This document shows, in pieces, positions 11,300-21,485 of a DNA stretch of 64,000 bases; the first letter of the stretch is position 1; the number at the start of each line of letters is the position of its first letter. Location: positions 31,723,619 to 31,787,618 of the forward strand of contig OV277872.1 of NCBI GenBank assembly GCA_922989275.2. The letters run 5' to 3'. This stretch comes from Gari tellinella. Taxonomy: Eukaryota > Mollusca > Bivalvia > Cardiida > Psammobiidae. Under the pieces are notes generated by a model. It worked only from the letters and a program-made list of their open reading frames with translations. It was not told the DNA's origin and did no database searches. The translations under genes were made by a program, and so were the position numbers.

Positions 11300-12260
11300 G
11301 ACTTAAGACAGTTTGTTAGAGAGCTGTCTAAATTCTGTATAGGTTTTGTCGAGTAGTAAAACCGCGGCTTGTCTTTTTTCAGTGTATTTCCATTTTTTCC
11401 TGAATGGTCTTAATCAGCTTTTATTGTATTGCTTGAATTACCTACTAAAGTTTTAAAACAAATGGTTTTGTTTATTCATCTTCAAATTTCGATTTATAGC
11501 AAAATCGATTTGACTGAACTTTAAATCGTTCCCATATTTCCTTAACGTATTGGCCCAAGGTCAGATAAATATGGATATGTGGCCATTTGTTGGGTGCAAC
11601 GGAAAATATCCAAAGGCCAACTCCTAGTACAGTAAAGAAGACGTTATTCCTTCCAAAATATTTACAATCACCCAGTTCAATTCCATTGACAAAAAGTGTG
11701 TTCATTTCAAATAAACACAAATTTTCGAGAGGGCGGGACTTGTGGAAAAGTTTCGAAGGGGAGGCGGGGTATATGCAGTTTTCATTCGCGAATTAATCTT
11801 AGGAACTTGGGGCAGCAAACATTTGGCGGATTTTTTTCAAAATTTGTTCTTAACCGATCTATGCCTTCCTACTAGTGGAAACCATGATTCCCAACTAATA
11901 TTCTTCTTTATAAATGAGATAAATTGCAAGAAAATTGACATAAGAATCTACCTTATAAACAGCGGCCTATATCTGCGTTTCTTTATGACAATAAAACCCC
12001 GATATATCTATCCTACTTTAAAATTACGTCACTTCTAATGACGTCATAAATCAGCATTTTTCGCGCCAAACTGTCAAGTTGTTGACAATGGAACTTATTT
12101 ATTCTGCTTTCGAATGTACACAGATTCAGTAAATCGGTCATGGCTGTTCCTTATAGGGTACGCATTATTCGTGTTATCGACCTCAAATATGGATTAAAGA
12201 TACATGCGTACTGACAAAATGTTTATTTAATGTTAGAAATTACAGCAAATATATTGTAAA
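11300..12260. other. No supported gene; family A end fragment at 11631-11660
   Basis: TACAGTAAAGAAGACGTTATTCC is a family A terminus. The 82-codon minus-strand ORF at 11472-11720 reads through it. A CAAATGGCC/GGCC pairing is visible at 11580-11622. Confidence 0.4.
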
Positions 12261-12263
12261 TAT

Positions 12264-12399
12264 AAGAAGTGAACTGAATTTTTTCGGCGTTCAAGCGAAA
12301 TGAACGACAGAAAATTATCGGCAAATTTACCATGGAATTTGCCGATAATTTTCTGTCGTTCATTTCGCTTGAACGCCGAAAAAATCAGTTCATTTCTTA
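12264..12399. mobile_element. Near-perfect palindrome, about 136 bp
   Basis: Two arms of about 62 bases (TTTTTTCGGCGTTCAAGCG... inward to GCCGATAATTTTC) around a TACCATGG spacer, differing by only about two small gaps near the outer ends. It directly abuts a family A remnant. Confidence 0.85.
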
Positions 12400-12612
12400 A
12401 ATAAACGCGTCTAAGCTAAATCTATTTTCCCTGAGGCAAACAGTTAGGAGCCAGATCAAACAAGTCTGATAAGGCTCTAAACTGATTATTTGCCACTCAG
12501 ATTAAAACAAATGGTCAGTATTGCCAATGAATTGTGATTTCTTCGCTTTATAGCAATGCGTTTGCGTTTCATTTTCTTTGGAATGAAAACGTTTTATGAT
12601 TTCTCTACTAAA
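12400..12612 (+). mobile_element. Family A MITE, degenerate
   Basis: AAATAAACGCGTCTAAGCTAAA, a worn core (GATCAAACAAGTCTGATAAGG) and TTTCTCTACTAAA. Left terminus lost at the junction with the palindrome. Confidence 0.7.
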
Positions 12613-12900
12613 GCTTGAACGATTTTTATTTTTATGTCGCCACTGTTTGTTCTAGTTGCTAACCAAACCTTTAAATAGTTGGAATACATATAGCTCGGAG
12701 GTCGATGTTCGATCAGAATCAATACTTTTTGCGATATATATAGACACATATTCAGTCAACATATATAAAATCAAAATTTATGGGACAATTGTAGGCGACA
12801 ACTGTAAATGGACGACATTAAGGCAGCGAAGCGTTTGAGATATATGGTATCTGGTTTTTTAAAATAGCACCTACAGTAATGATGAAGTTACTCGTTACCA

Positions 12901-13128
12901 TTAACCCTTTCGGCGCCAAATTAATCGTGAGGTATTTACCCCTTCACCGTTACTATGTCGTCTGCTTCAATATCATTGTCTGAAAATTCGTTTCAAAGTT
13001 AGATTTAAGAAAGTATGATTTAAGAAATATTGAAAAGGGTGTTAAACAGTTTGGATCCTGATCATACGCCGCATTACGCTGTGTATGATCTGGATCCAAA
13101 CTGTTTAGAAAGTCGACTTAAGGGTTAA
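12901..13128 (-). mobile_element. Family B MITE, complete
   Basis: TTAACCCTTTCGGCGCC at the left and AAGGGTTAA at the right. Includes ATGTCGTCTGCTTC and the hairpin 13039-13108 (GGATCCTGATCATACGCC). Confidence 0.82.
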
Positions 13129-13149
13129 ACGCGTTTATTTAAATCAATG

Positions 13150-13634
13150 ATGGGCCTTGCTACATGTAACAGTTCGGGGCCAAATCAGACACAAAGTAAC
13201 CCTGAGTCTGACAAGACTCTCACTGTTTGCCAATCTAATTACAATTTAAAAACATCATTGAATTTCATTTTTCAAACCGACCTTTTTCTCCGATTTTTTG
13301 CATTACGTCTTCGGTAAGATTGCGTTATGTTTTCGTAAAGATTCGTTTTTAAACGGGGAAGAAACAAGTATGCACCACTGTTTCCTACAATAGAGAAAAC
13401 GTTATTCTTTCCCACTTAATACGTTTACGCTAAATATATTATTTCCATTGCAAACAGTTTGGAGCAAGATCAGACGCCGGGTAACCCGGCGTCTGATCAG
13501 GCACCAAATTGTTTGCCACTCAAATTAAAATGAATAGTCGGAATTATAGAAACGTTGCCATATTCTCCGTTTTAGTTAAATGCGTTTGCGTTTCGTTTGC
13601 GTTTTTTCGGGAAAGAATAACGTATGCACCACTG
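13150..13634 (+). mobile_element. Two family A MITEs in tandem
   Basis: A diverged copy (about 13160-13380) is followed within a few bases by a better one (13388-13634, CAATAGAGAAAACG... to CACCACTG/TA). Both point the same way. Confidence 0.8.
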
Positions 13635-13899
13635 TATCCTATATAATTAGCGGAGTTTATGGATATCACCTGCTCAATGTTTTTCAAACCGTGTGCACTT
13701 GGGAGGCACTCCTAGTTAGTGCCTAAATATTCCATAATAAGTATTGTTGAAATCTCAGAGGGTATTCAGTATTAGGTATATGCTTGCAAACGCAGGTAGA
13801 TAGAAAACGGATAATTGTAACAAGTATATTTCTTGGAAATGTTACTATAATAGTGCAGGTATGTAAAACAAGAACTTTTAATCACGGTATTTACATGTA

Positions 13900-14320
13900 C
13901 CTATTTCACCGCCTTACGCCGAGTAAAATGTTTATTTGAGAACGATTTAGATCCCGATTTGATACAGCTTTACGCGGTATCTGAGGATCCTAACTGTTTG
14001 ACCTTCATTTCAATATTTCTTTAGCCAAAATGCCAAAACGCCTTAAAGTTGAGCAAATAAAAGCAGACAACAATTGTTTAAAATTGATGACGTCATTGTT
14101 TGATGACGCAATGATAGTGAAGGGGTAAAATATGCATGTCACATTCATAAAAATGGGTCTTTCATTGGCATAGCAGCGCTTTATAGTCGTCTGCTTCAGT
14201 ATTATTACATGTATCTGCAAGACACGTTTTAAAGTTCGATTTAGGGTTATATGACTTTATAAATATCGATAAAATTATCAAAGAGTTTTGGTTCTGATCA
14301 GACGCCACATTACGCGTTGT
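13900..14320 (-). mobile_element. Two family B MITE remnants
   Basis: 13900-14130 has a worn hairpin (GATCCCGATTTGATACAGC...) and GAAGGGGTAAAA. 14155-14320 has GTCGTCTGCTTCAG and the left hairpin arm (TCTGATCAGACGCC), which is broken by the family A insertion at 14322. Confidence 0.65.
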
Positions 14321-14321
14321 A

Positions 14322-14567
14322 CAGTGGAGAATCTGTTATTCTTTCCCGATAAACGCGTTTACGCTAAAACTATTATTTGCAGTGCAAACAGTTTGGAGCC
14401 AGATCAGACGCCGGGTAACCCGGCGTCTGATCAGGCTCCAAACTGTTTGCCACCAAGATAAACAAGAATTATCAGAATTGTCCAAAAGTTGTTCTTTTCT
14501 ACGTTTAAGTGTTTTGCGTTTGCGTACGTTTGCGTTTAAACGGGAAAGAATAACAGATTCTCCACTG
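14322..14567 (+). mobile_element. Family A MITE inserted into a family B hairpin
   Basis: Complete, TA-flanked copy with a perfect GACGCCGGGTAACCCGGCGTC core. It sits inside the hairpin of the family B remnant ending at 14320. Confidence 0.93.
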
Positions 14568-14804
14568 TATGATTAGAAGATTACTGTCATAGTATTGTTT
14601 TACATTTGACGAAGAAATATTGATACGATGGTCAGTCGATATTGATAATGATATGACGGCGAGTGACTCGGCGTCAGGTATAACTCAAAACCATTTGTGA
14701 ATTTCCTTCTCAGTTGAAACAATTGTTTGAGGTAAACTTAAATAAGGAAAACGAAATGAAACCAGATGTAAATAATAAATATGTCTGATAAAGGTTGCTG
14801 CCTT

Positions 14805-15010
14805 TAAACCCTTATCGCGCAGAGCGCTACTTGGATTAAAATAGCAAACAGCTTAAATCCAAACGCGGCGTCTTATCGGAATTCAAGCTGTTTGCCACTC
14901 ATAGTATTATTTCATCAAGTTTAAAAGATACCTTGTAAAAATTGATTATCATGCTTTTCGTTGACGATATAGTTTAAGCAGACGACAATTCAGCATGAGA
15001 AGGGATAATA
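14805..15010 (+). mobile_element. Family B MITE, reduced hairpin
   Basis: ACCCTTATCGCGCAGAGCGC, a hairpin GCTTAAATCCAAACGCGGCG...GAATTCAAGCTGTTTGCC, then GCAGACGACAATTCAGC and GAGAAGGGATAA. Confidence 0.65.
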
Positions 15011-15154
15011 AAGTTTGGATCATGATCAGACTGTAACTTACACGGCGTCTTATCTGAATACAAATCATCCACTTTTGTAATTTATATAAGCGACAATAAC
15101 ATGTAACGTCTGGATCTCTAAAGAGAGATGACTGCCTAATGCAGGATAAAGATA

Positions 15155-15482
15155 CAGTGCTCCCTCTCTACAATGACACCAAATGGGAGACAAACAGTGT
15201 GTGCGTTGTTCGGAGGGAGTCGATATAGGTAGTAAAATTGGCCTTTATTTGAAAACAGCTTGAATCCAGATCAGACGCCGCGTAACGCGACGTCTGATCT
15301 TGATTTAAGCTATATGTCACTCGTCATGAAGTTTTTTTCTGTCCAAATGTCAATTATGTAAATTTTGGAAAATCAGCAGACGAAAATTCCAAGCAGACGA
15401 CATTGCAGCCGTGAATAGGTTGGGCATAATTGTCTAGAGTGGCAAGCGTTGTTGTAAGGATGGAATCTTTGTTCAGACAACC
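15155..15482 (+). mobile_element. Family F MITE
   Basis: TA-flanked CAGTGCTCCCTCTCTACAA, TGTGTGCGTTGTTCGGAGGG, the hairpin 15252-15315 (GCCGCGTAACGCGACG), GTCACTCGT, GCAGACGACATTGCAGC and GTTGTAAGGATGG. The right end is less clear than the left. Confidence 0.75.
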
Positions 15483-15546
15483 ACCTGCATTACAGACTAC
15501 TAATGTGTCTTTGATTGAGCCGTTAGTTAAGAAAATATTGACAGTA

Positions 15547-15665
15547 CAGTTAAGCTATTACGATTAATAAAAAACAAGTGACAGTTTAAAGCTAAATGAA
15601 AGTAAAACAGAAATGTTCTATAGGAGATTTCTGTTTTTCTATAATTTTACCTGAAGCAGTCACCT
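15547..15665 (+). mobile_element. Family E MITE, left part (right end at 16180-16210)
   Basis: TA then CAGTTAAGCTATTACGATTA, followed by AGTAAAACAGAAATG and its mirror. Its right end, GTCGTAATAGAGGGGTTTT, appears only at 16190-16208, after the nested elements. Confidence 0.65.
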
Positions 15666-15667
15666 TC

Positions 15668-15910
15668 CTTAACTCTTTCACTGCCAACTTTTATCGTCTG
15701 CTTTAACCCTCTTACCGGCAAAAATATCGTCTGCATTGGTAGTGTCGTCTGCAATGCTTTTAAAATCAGATTAAGAGCTGTTTTGACTGAAGAAATGTCG
15801 ATACGAGTGTCAAACAGTTTGAATCCTGACCAGATGCCGCGTAACGCAGCGTCTGATCAGGTTTCCAAATTGTTTGCAAAGTCATATTTTGGCGACGTTG
15901 GCAATGAAAG
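15668..15910 (-). mobile_element. Family B MITE nested in family E
   Basis: TTAACTCTTTCACTGCC, ATATCGTCTGCATTGG and the hairpin 15809-15878 (GAATCCTGACCAGATGCCG). Interrupted near its right end by family A. Confidence 0.7.
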
Positions 15911-15915
15911 AGTTA

Positions 15916-16161
15916 CAGTGGAGAATCTGTTATTCTTTCCCAATAAACGCGTTTACGCTAAAACTATTATTTGCAGTGCAAACAGTTTGGAGCCAGATCA
16001 GACGCCGGGTAACCCGGCGTCTGATCATGCTCCAAACTGTTTGTCACCAAGATAAACATGAAATATCAGAATTGTCCAAAAGTTGTTCTTTTCTACGTTT
16101 TAGTGCTTTGCGTTTGCGTACGTTTGCGTTTAAACGGGAAAAAATAACAGATTCTCCACTG
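15916..16161 (+). mobile_element. Family A MITE nested in family B, next to the ELH exon
   Basis: Complete TA-flanked copy with a full hairpin. Its right end is 112 bp before the ELH exon. Confidence 0.93.
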
Positions 16162-16235
16162 TACAGCAAGTAATTAAAATATTTTAGTAGTCGTAATAGA
16201 GGGGTTTTATCGTCTTTGGTTTCTGTGGCTGTATT

Positions 16236-16272
16236 CACTATTCTTAATATTTTTTAAATATTTTTATTTCAG
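16236..16272 (+). promoter_or_regulatory. 3' splice site before the ELH coding exon
   Basis: A T-rich tract ending TTTTTATTTCAG is followed at 16273 by GATTTTGAG and then, 38 bases on, the start ATG. This fits an intron in the 5' UTR, a common arrangement for neuropeptide genes. The upstream non-coding exon and promoter were not identified. No AATAAA was found in the 150 bases after the stop codon, so the 3' end is also undefined. Confidence 0.6.
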
Positions 16273-16310
16273 GATTTTGAGATACGAAAAACTTTAGACG
16301 TCAAACAAAG

Positions 16311-16886
16311 ATGGGCAACGGACGACGAATTGTGATATTTACAGTTATTTCTCTATCATTGGTGGGATATGTTAAGAGCGCTATGGATTTCTTTCCACCA
16401 TACAATCAGTTTGGTGACATGGACACTGGCGATGGTATAGAGGCTTTCCGTGGTGGTGACAGTGTGAGCGATTCTGACGATATTAGTGATGATTCATATA
16501 TACATAACGACAAACGAATGCCACGGTTTTCATTGAACGGCGGTTTGCAATCTCTAACAGACATGCTTTACTCTAAACAAAGGGCCAACGCAGCGGCTGT
16601 CAGATCAGGAATAAGAAACTCTTTATTGAAGCTTGGTAAACGACAGTGGAACATCCCACACTTAGAAAGTCTACAAGATGATTCGTCATCATCCGATCCT
16701 GATTCCGCTCTATACTCAGATGTACCGGTTTCTAAACGACGTTCCCAGCTATCAGTGTCAGGACCGCTCTCTGCCCTCGCTAACATGCTCGCTGCCGAAG
16801 GAAGACGTCGGCAGTTTACGGAATCCAGACAAAACCGAATGCGATTGCTCGAACTCGGGAAACGTTCGGTGGAAACCGAGAATTAA
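16311..16886 (+). CDS. Egg-laying hormone (ELH) type neuropeptide precursor, two hormone copies
   Basis: A 191-residue secreted prohormone. Residues 1-23 form a signal peptide (basic MGNGRR, hydrophobic IVIFTVISLSLVGY, likely cut near VKS/A). An acidic spacer (residues 38-66, rich in D/S) leads to KR at 68-69. Hormone 1 occupies about residues 73-108: it starts FSLNGGLQSLTDML and ends LLKL, followed by GKR, the amidation and dibasic cleavage signal. A second acidic spacer ends in SKRR (141-144). Hormone 2 spans about 147-182, starting LSVSGPLSALANML and ending LLEL-GKR. Each aligned core is 36 residues, the length of Aplysia ELH, and both share its S-[IVL]-x-x-x-L-x-[AS]-[IL]-[TA]-x-ML pattern and C-terminal LL-x-x-GKR. 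The family acts through secretin-class receptors related to those for arthropod DH44 and vertebrate CRF, and controls spawning in gastropods; a reproductive role here is inference. ATG context AAAGATGG is favourable. The whole coding sequence is in one exon. Very likely functional: no stop or frameshift and visibly higher GC than its flanks. Confidence 0.93.
   Translation: MGNGRRIVIFTVISLSLVGYVKSAMDFFPPYNQFGDMDTGDGIEAFRGGDSVSDSDDISDDSYIHNDKRMPRFSLNGGLQSLTDMLYSKQRANAAAVRSGIRNSLLKLGKRQWNIPHLESLQDDSSSSDPDSALYSDVPVSKRRSQLSVSGPLSALANMLAAEGRRRQFTESRQNRMRLLELGKRSVETEN
16527..16634 (+). other. Mature ELH-like hormone 1 (36-residue core)
   Basis: Residues 73-108 of the precursor, ending in Leu before Gly-Lys-Arg (codons 109-111), which predicts a leucine amide. 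The upstream dibasic site KR (68-69) would leave Met-Pro-Arg on the front unless a second cut occurs after Arg72; the exact N terminus is therefore uncertain (39 or 36 residues). The SLTDML block matches the ITDML block of Aplysia ELH closely. Confidence 0.8.
16743..16856 (+). other. Mature ELH-like hormone 2 (38 residues after KRR)
   Basis: Residues 145-182, following Lys-Arg-Arg and ending in Leu before Gly-Lys-Arg. The sequence differs from hormone 1 at most positions but keeps the N-terminal S-x-x-x-L pattern and the closing LLEL-GKR. It is more basic in the middle (GRRRQ), which could allow an internal cut. Confidence 0.78.
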
Positions 16887-17056
16887 TTCAGATCCTCATA
16901 AAATGTAGTTAGTCTCAGCATCTTCTTCACTTGGTATTTTTGGTATCCGAAAACTGGACTATTGCAAGAACGGCAATCTCTATAACCTTACAATATTATT
17001 TTGTTCTGAACATTTGTTTTTCTTGCTCATCAAACGTCACTGTAGAAGACTACGTA

Positions 17057-17500
17057 CAATGAAGACGTTATTTTTTTCCGGTTCAAACGCGATCAAAACG
17101 CAAATCGCTAAATGTAGAAAATTGCCAATTTTTTAGACATTTCTGATAATTTGATTTAATCTCAGTGGCAAACAATTTGGAGCCTGATCAGACGCCGTTT
17201 TACCCGGTGTCTGATCTGGCTCCAAACTGTTTGCAATGGAAATAATAGTTTTAGCAGAAACGCGTTTATTGGGTAAGAATAACATGTTCTCCATTGTACA
17301 ATGAAAAGACGTTATTCTTTCCCGTTCATTCGTAAACGAGACGCAAACGTAGCACAATAAAATGGAGAATTAGCATCTATTTATTTTATTCTTAGTGGCA
17401 AACAGTCTTAGTTTACCCGGCGTCTGAACATGCGTCAAAGCGTTTGCAATGGGCGTTATAGCTTTAGCGTAAACTTGATAATTTGGAAAGAATAATGTAT
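17057..17500 (-). mobile_element. Two family A MITEs in tandem, sharing one TA
   Basis: The first runs CAATGAAGACG...TTCTCCATTG (17057-17296). The second begins at 17299 right after the TA at 17297-17298 and continues to about 17495 with a damaged hairpin. Confidence 0.8.
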
Positions 17501-17502
17501 TG

Positions 17503-17670
17503 CGGCGTCTAATTAGGATCAAAACTGTTTGCAACTTGTTTTGAAATTACGTCAGATATACTGCCTTAAATCTAAGTTTTAAACGATACATCAATATCAA
17601 AGCAGTCGACTATGTGGCTGTGAAGGGGGTAAAAACCTTACGATAAATTTGATCATGAAAGGGTAAAACG
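17503..17670 (+). mobile_element. Family B MITE, right half
   Basis: GGATCAAAACTGTTTGCAAC, then GTCAGATATACTGCCTTAAA through GTGAAGGGGG and GATCATGAAAGGG, matching 2770-2926. Confidence 0.7.
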
Positions 17671-18050
17671 AGAATTAACTAATTTCACATAAAAAACGGC
17701 ACTGATTTTAAACATTTTAACCGTTTATTCCATTATGCGTGAAAATTGTGGATCTAGTCAGACGCCGAATTATCTTTGCACATGACCTTGCTCTTCCATA
17801 ATTGCAAAAAAACATTCATTCACTTTGGGAGTAAACGTTGGCTGTTTTAGAAAATGTATTGAGTAAACGCTGGCTGTGTTAGAAAACTTTACATTGTATC
17901 CTAATTACATGTATCCCAAGTACCTGAAATTGTGATCTCAATGATTCACTGCATTAGTTGAACATCTTGTTTTAATAATTGGGCTAGAAAATTGATTGAT
18001 TTTTATTTAATTCGTTTATAATAGACATGTATCGTGACAAGTGTATGGAA
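17671..18050. other. No gene; one short local repeat
   Basis: GTAAACG(T)TGGCTGT occurs twice (17832 and 17872) about 40 bp apart. A lone GATCTAGTCAGACGCCG is a hairpin scrap. Confidence 0.4.
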
Positions 18051-18052
18051 AA

Positions 18053-18300
18053 ACAGTGCAGACTATGATATCCTTTCCGAGTAAACGCGTTTACGCTAAA
18101 ACTTGTATTTCCATTGAAAACAGTTTGGAGCCAGATCAGACGCAGGATCATCCGGCGTCTTATCAGGGTCCAAACCGTTTGCAACTCAGAAGAAAATAAC
18201 TAATCAGAATTGTCAACATATTGTCATTTTCTACGTTTTATTGCAGTGTGTTTGCGTTTCGTTTGCGTTTTAATGGGAAAGAATAGCGTATTCTCCTCTG
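18053..18300 (+). mobile_element. Family A MITE
   Basis: CAGTGCAGACTATG...TTCTCCTCTG/TA, with core GATCAGACGCAGGATCATCCGGCG. Confidence 0.82.
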
Positions 18301-18329
18301 TAGTCACATTACATTTCACACCATGTTTT

Positions 18330-18575
18330 AACCCTTTCGACGTCATTATGACGTAATAACCCGTCTAACACAGTCTCTGCTGTAATATCGTCTGCTTTTA
18401 ATGTTCGTCTGCTTTTATGTATAGAATTTATAATTGTATACGTTTTTAACCAAAAAAACAATAATATGTTTTTCAAACAGCTTGAAACCTGATCAGACGC
18501 CGCGTAAAGCGGCGTCTGATCAGTATCCAAACTGTTTGTAAATACCAGGGCAGACGGTATTGGACGTGAAAGGGT
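18330..18575 (-). mobile_element. Family B MITE
   Basis: TTAACCCTTTCGACGTC at the left and GTGAAAGGGTAAA at the right. The hairpin 18475-18541 has centre GCCGCGTAAAGCGGC. Confidence 0.8.
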
Positions 18576-18663
18576 AAAACATTTACATGTACCTGCTCTC
18601 TCCGACTTGATGTTTCGTCCGCTTAATATACTGATATGTAACTCCGCCCAACAATGAACATAC

Positions 18664-18897
18664 TCAGTGGAGAATACATTATTCTTTCATAATATGTGTT
18701 TTTGTTAAAACAATTATGTCCACCGCAAGCAGTTTGGAGACAAACCCGGCGTCTGTTTCAGCTCCAAACCTTTTGCAACTCAGATTAAAAAGAGTCGTTA
18801 GAAAATACTGAATGATGACATTTTCAATATCTTAGTGTAATGCGTTTGAGTGTGTTTTGTTTGTCTATAAAAGGGAACGAATAGTTTTTTTTCACTG
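18664..18897 (+). mobile_element. Family A MITE, diverged
   Basis: CAGTGGAGAATACATTATTC at the left, core reduced to GGAGACAAACCCGGCGTCTG, and TTTTTTTCACTG at the right. Confidence 0.75.
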
Positions 18898-18899
18898 TT

Positions 18900-19378
18900 G
18901 TATCTCAACTAATAAACTGACTTTTAAATTTATGCAAAAACTTCATCGAATTACAGTCATGGGACAAACTTATTCGCCACCCTACAACTTTTTGGCATTT
19001 TTTTCACACATTTTTTACCTTAATTGTGATGCCACAAAATTGTCTGACACAAAATTACACCACAGTGTAGGCCAGTGTAAAAGTCGGGGTGTAAACTTTT
19101 CAAATATAGATCTATTTTCTGTTGTTTGGACCAAATCTTCTGCTGATAGGCAACTTTAGAATATACTGTAAATGAAACAAATTGACTCGTTCCACTAAAC
19201 TGGTTGTCATGGTAACAAATGTAGGTGCGTAGACTCCTTTTAGAAAAATCATATCAGACAAAAGGACAATCGCAGATTAGACAGCTCTACTAGGAGCTTC
19301 AGATCTGAGTATACACTGTTTTCAAAATGTGCAATGAAACATATAGTAAAGACAATGGTGGCAAGAGAAGGTACTATA
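18900..19378. other. No feature seen
   Basis: The 100-codon ORF at 18857-19159 starts in the family A end and shows no motif. Confidence 0.45.
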
Positions 19379-19380
19379 TA

Positions 19381-20117
19381 CAGTGGAGAAAACGTTATTC
19401 TTTCCCATTTAAACGCAACGAAACGCAAACGCAGTTCATTAAAATGGGTACAATGACAACTTTTTGACAATTTTGACGACTCATTTTAAACTGAGAGGCA
19501 AACAGTTTTAAGCCTGATCAGACGCCGGGTTACCCGGCGTCTGATCTGGCTTCAAACTGTTTGCAATAGAAATAATAGTTTAAGCGTAAACGCGTTTATT
19601 GGGGAAGAATAACGTGCTCCCCACTGTACGCCTACCGTGGATAATCTGTTATTATTTCCCGTTTAAACGCAAACGTACGCAAACGCAAAGCACTAAAACG
19701 TAGAAAAGAACAACTTTTGGACAATTCTGATATTTCTTGTTTATCTTGATGGCAAACAGTTTGGAGCCTGATCAGACGCCGGGTTACCCGGCGTCTGATC
19801 TGGCTCCAAACAGTTTGTAATGGAAAACATAGTTTTAGCGTAAACGCGTTTATTGGGAAAGAATAACAGATTCTCCACTGTATACAGTTGAGAAGACAGT
19901 ATTCTTTACCATTAACGCAGTAACGTTAAAACTATTATTTCCAATGCAACAGTTTGGAGCAAGATAAGACGCCGGGTAACCCGGTGTCTGATCAGGCTCC
20001 AAATTGTATGCCAAAGATTAAATGAAAAGTCAAAATTGTCAAAAGGTTGTTATTTTCTACATTTAAATGTTTTGCAATTGCGTTTCGTTTGCGTTAAAAA
20101 CGGGAATGAATAACATC
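19381..20117 (-). mobile_element. Train of three family A MITEs
   Basis: 19381-19626 (minus) and 19635-19880 (minus) are complete with hairpins; the third (19885 to about 20117) is plus-oriented with worn termini. Spacing between them is only 4-8 bp, with TA at each junction. Confidence 0.88.
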
Positions 20118-20359
20118 TGTACAACTCACGACTTAAGGTTAATAAGGTCAGAAAATCCATTATTGTAGTAACTCAAAAGAAAATCCTCTTTCCGGTCATT
20201 AAGGTAGATTGTTGCTTTGGGTAATATAAGACAATGAACAAAAAAATCAACTAATAGTGTGTCTTCATCGTGCCCACGTTGTTACCTGTCCTTGACATCA
20301 ATGGCCCCAAGGTAGCAGTTTTTGCAGTGAACATGTTTTTCCTTAAATAATTTTCCATG

Positions 20360-20578
20360 AACCCTTTTCATGCTAACCGCGATTTGGCTAAAATCTGTAA
20401 ACAGTTTGGATCCAGATCAGACGCCGCGTAACGCGGCGTCTGACCCGGATCCAAACTGTTAGTCACTTGTATACAAATTGTCTTCTGTTTTAAAAGCATG
20501 AAAACTAATGTTTAGTTTTATTTTTTTAGCAGAAGACATATTTAAAGCAGACGACAAATCAGCATGATAGGTGTTAAA
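20360..20578 (+). mobile_element. Family B MITE
   Basis: ACCCTTTTCATGC at the left, the hairpin 20396-20460 (GGATCCAGATCAGACGCCGCG), GCAGACGACAAATCAGC and GGTGTTAA at the right. Confidence 0.75.
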
Positions 20579-20744
20579 TCTTCACCAAACCTCGTATCTA
20601 GACTTGTGAGAAATGTCTCTACGAGGCGATTCTAACAGGTCTCACAATAAAGGAATTTGTTGGCAAATTAAGAAGTTAATGATTTGAAAAACGCACCCTA
20701 TCTGTAGCTCAAAACTCAGAAGTAGTGGCGGCTCATACAATACA

Positions 20745-21012
20745 GAAGACGTTATACTTTCCCGTTTAAATGCAAACGAAACGCAAAAGTATGTAATGAA
20801 ATGGACTAAATGACAACTGTTGGACCATTCTGACCATTGATTCTTACCTGAATGGCAAACAGCTCATCATAATATGAGAGGCAAACAGTTTGGTGTCTGA
20901 TCAGGCGCCGGATTACCCGGCATCTGATCTGGCTCCAAACTGTTTGCTCTGGAAATAATAGTTGAGCGTAGACGCTTTTATTTTGGTTAGAATAAAATAT
21001 TTGTCAATGTAA
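20745..21012 (-). mobile_element. Family A MITE
   Basis: ACAGAAGACGTTATACTTTC, an internal duplication of GGCAAACAG (20853 and 20879), core GATCAGGCGCCGGATTACCCGGC, and TTTGTCAATG/TA. Confidence 0.75.
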
Positions 21013-21276
21013 CCCTCTGGCAAACAGTTCATATATACATGTTACTACAAGTATTTGCATGCATATTTTTTCTATAAAACATCAATTGAGGTTAAAACTA
21101 GTTAAACGTGTTATGTTAAAGCGTGCTATGTTAAACGTAGAACATGTAATCGAAAATGAATTTTGAGCAGAGTGTGCGTTTTAAGTTTCATGACCTCGAG
21201 CCATGCTGCCTTCCATCAAGACTGATTTTCCGTGTTAGTATTTAAACATTAGAAATGCGACCGTATCTTCATGAAA

Positions 21277-21485
21277 GTAGAGAAGACATGGTTCTTTTCC
21301 GTTTAATTGCAAACGGTATTCAAGCGCAATGCAATAGCATGTGGGAAATTGCGTTCATATTTGAATTATCTGGGTGACAAACTGTTTTGAGCCTGCTCAT
21401 ACGCCGGTTTTTCTCGGCGTCATATCTGGCTCCAACCTGTTTGCAATGGACACACTTATGTTATCTTAAACATATTCTCCACTGT
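21277..21485 (-). mobile_element. Family A MITE, shortened
   Basis: GAGAAGACATGGTTCTTTTC at the left, core CATACGCCGGTTTTTCTCGGCG, and ATTCTCCACTG/TA at the right. Confidence 0.78.

Noticed and set aside
11472..11720. 82-codon minus-strand ORF with protein-like composition
   Set aside because: It reads through a family A terminus, starts in no recognisable context and matches no family I know.
16568..16908. ORFs at 16568-16786 (minus) and 16678-16908 (plus)
   Set aside because: Both are other-frame shadows of the ELH coding sequence.
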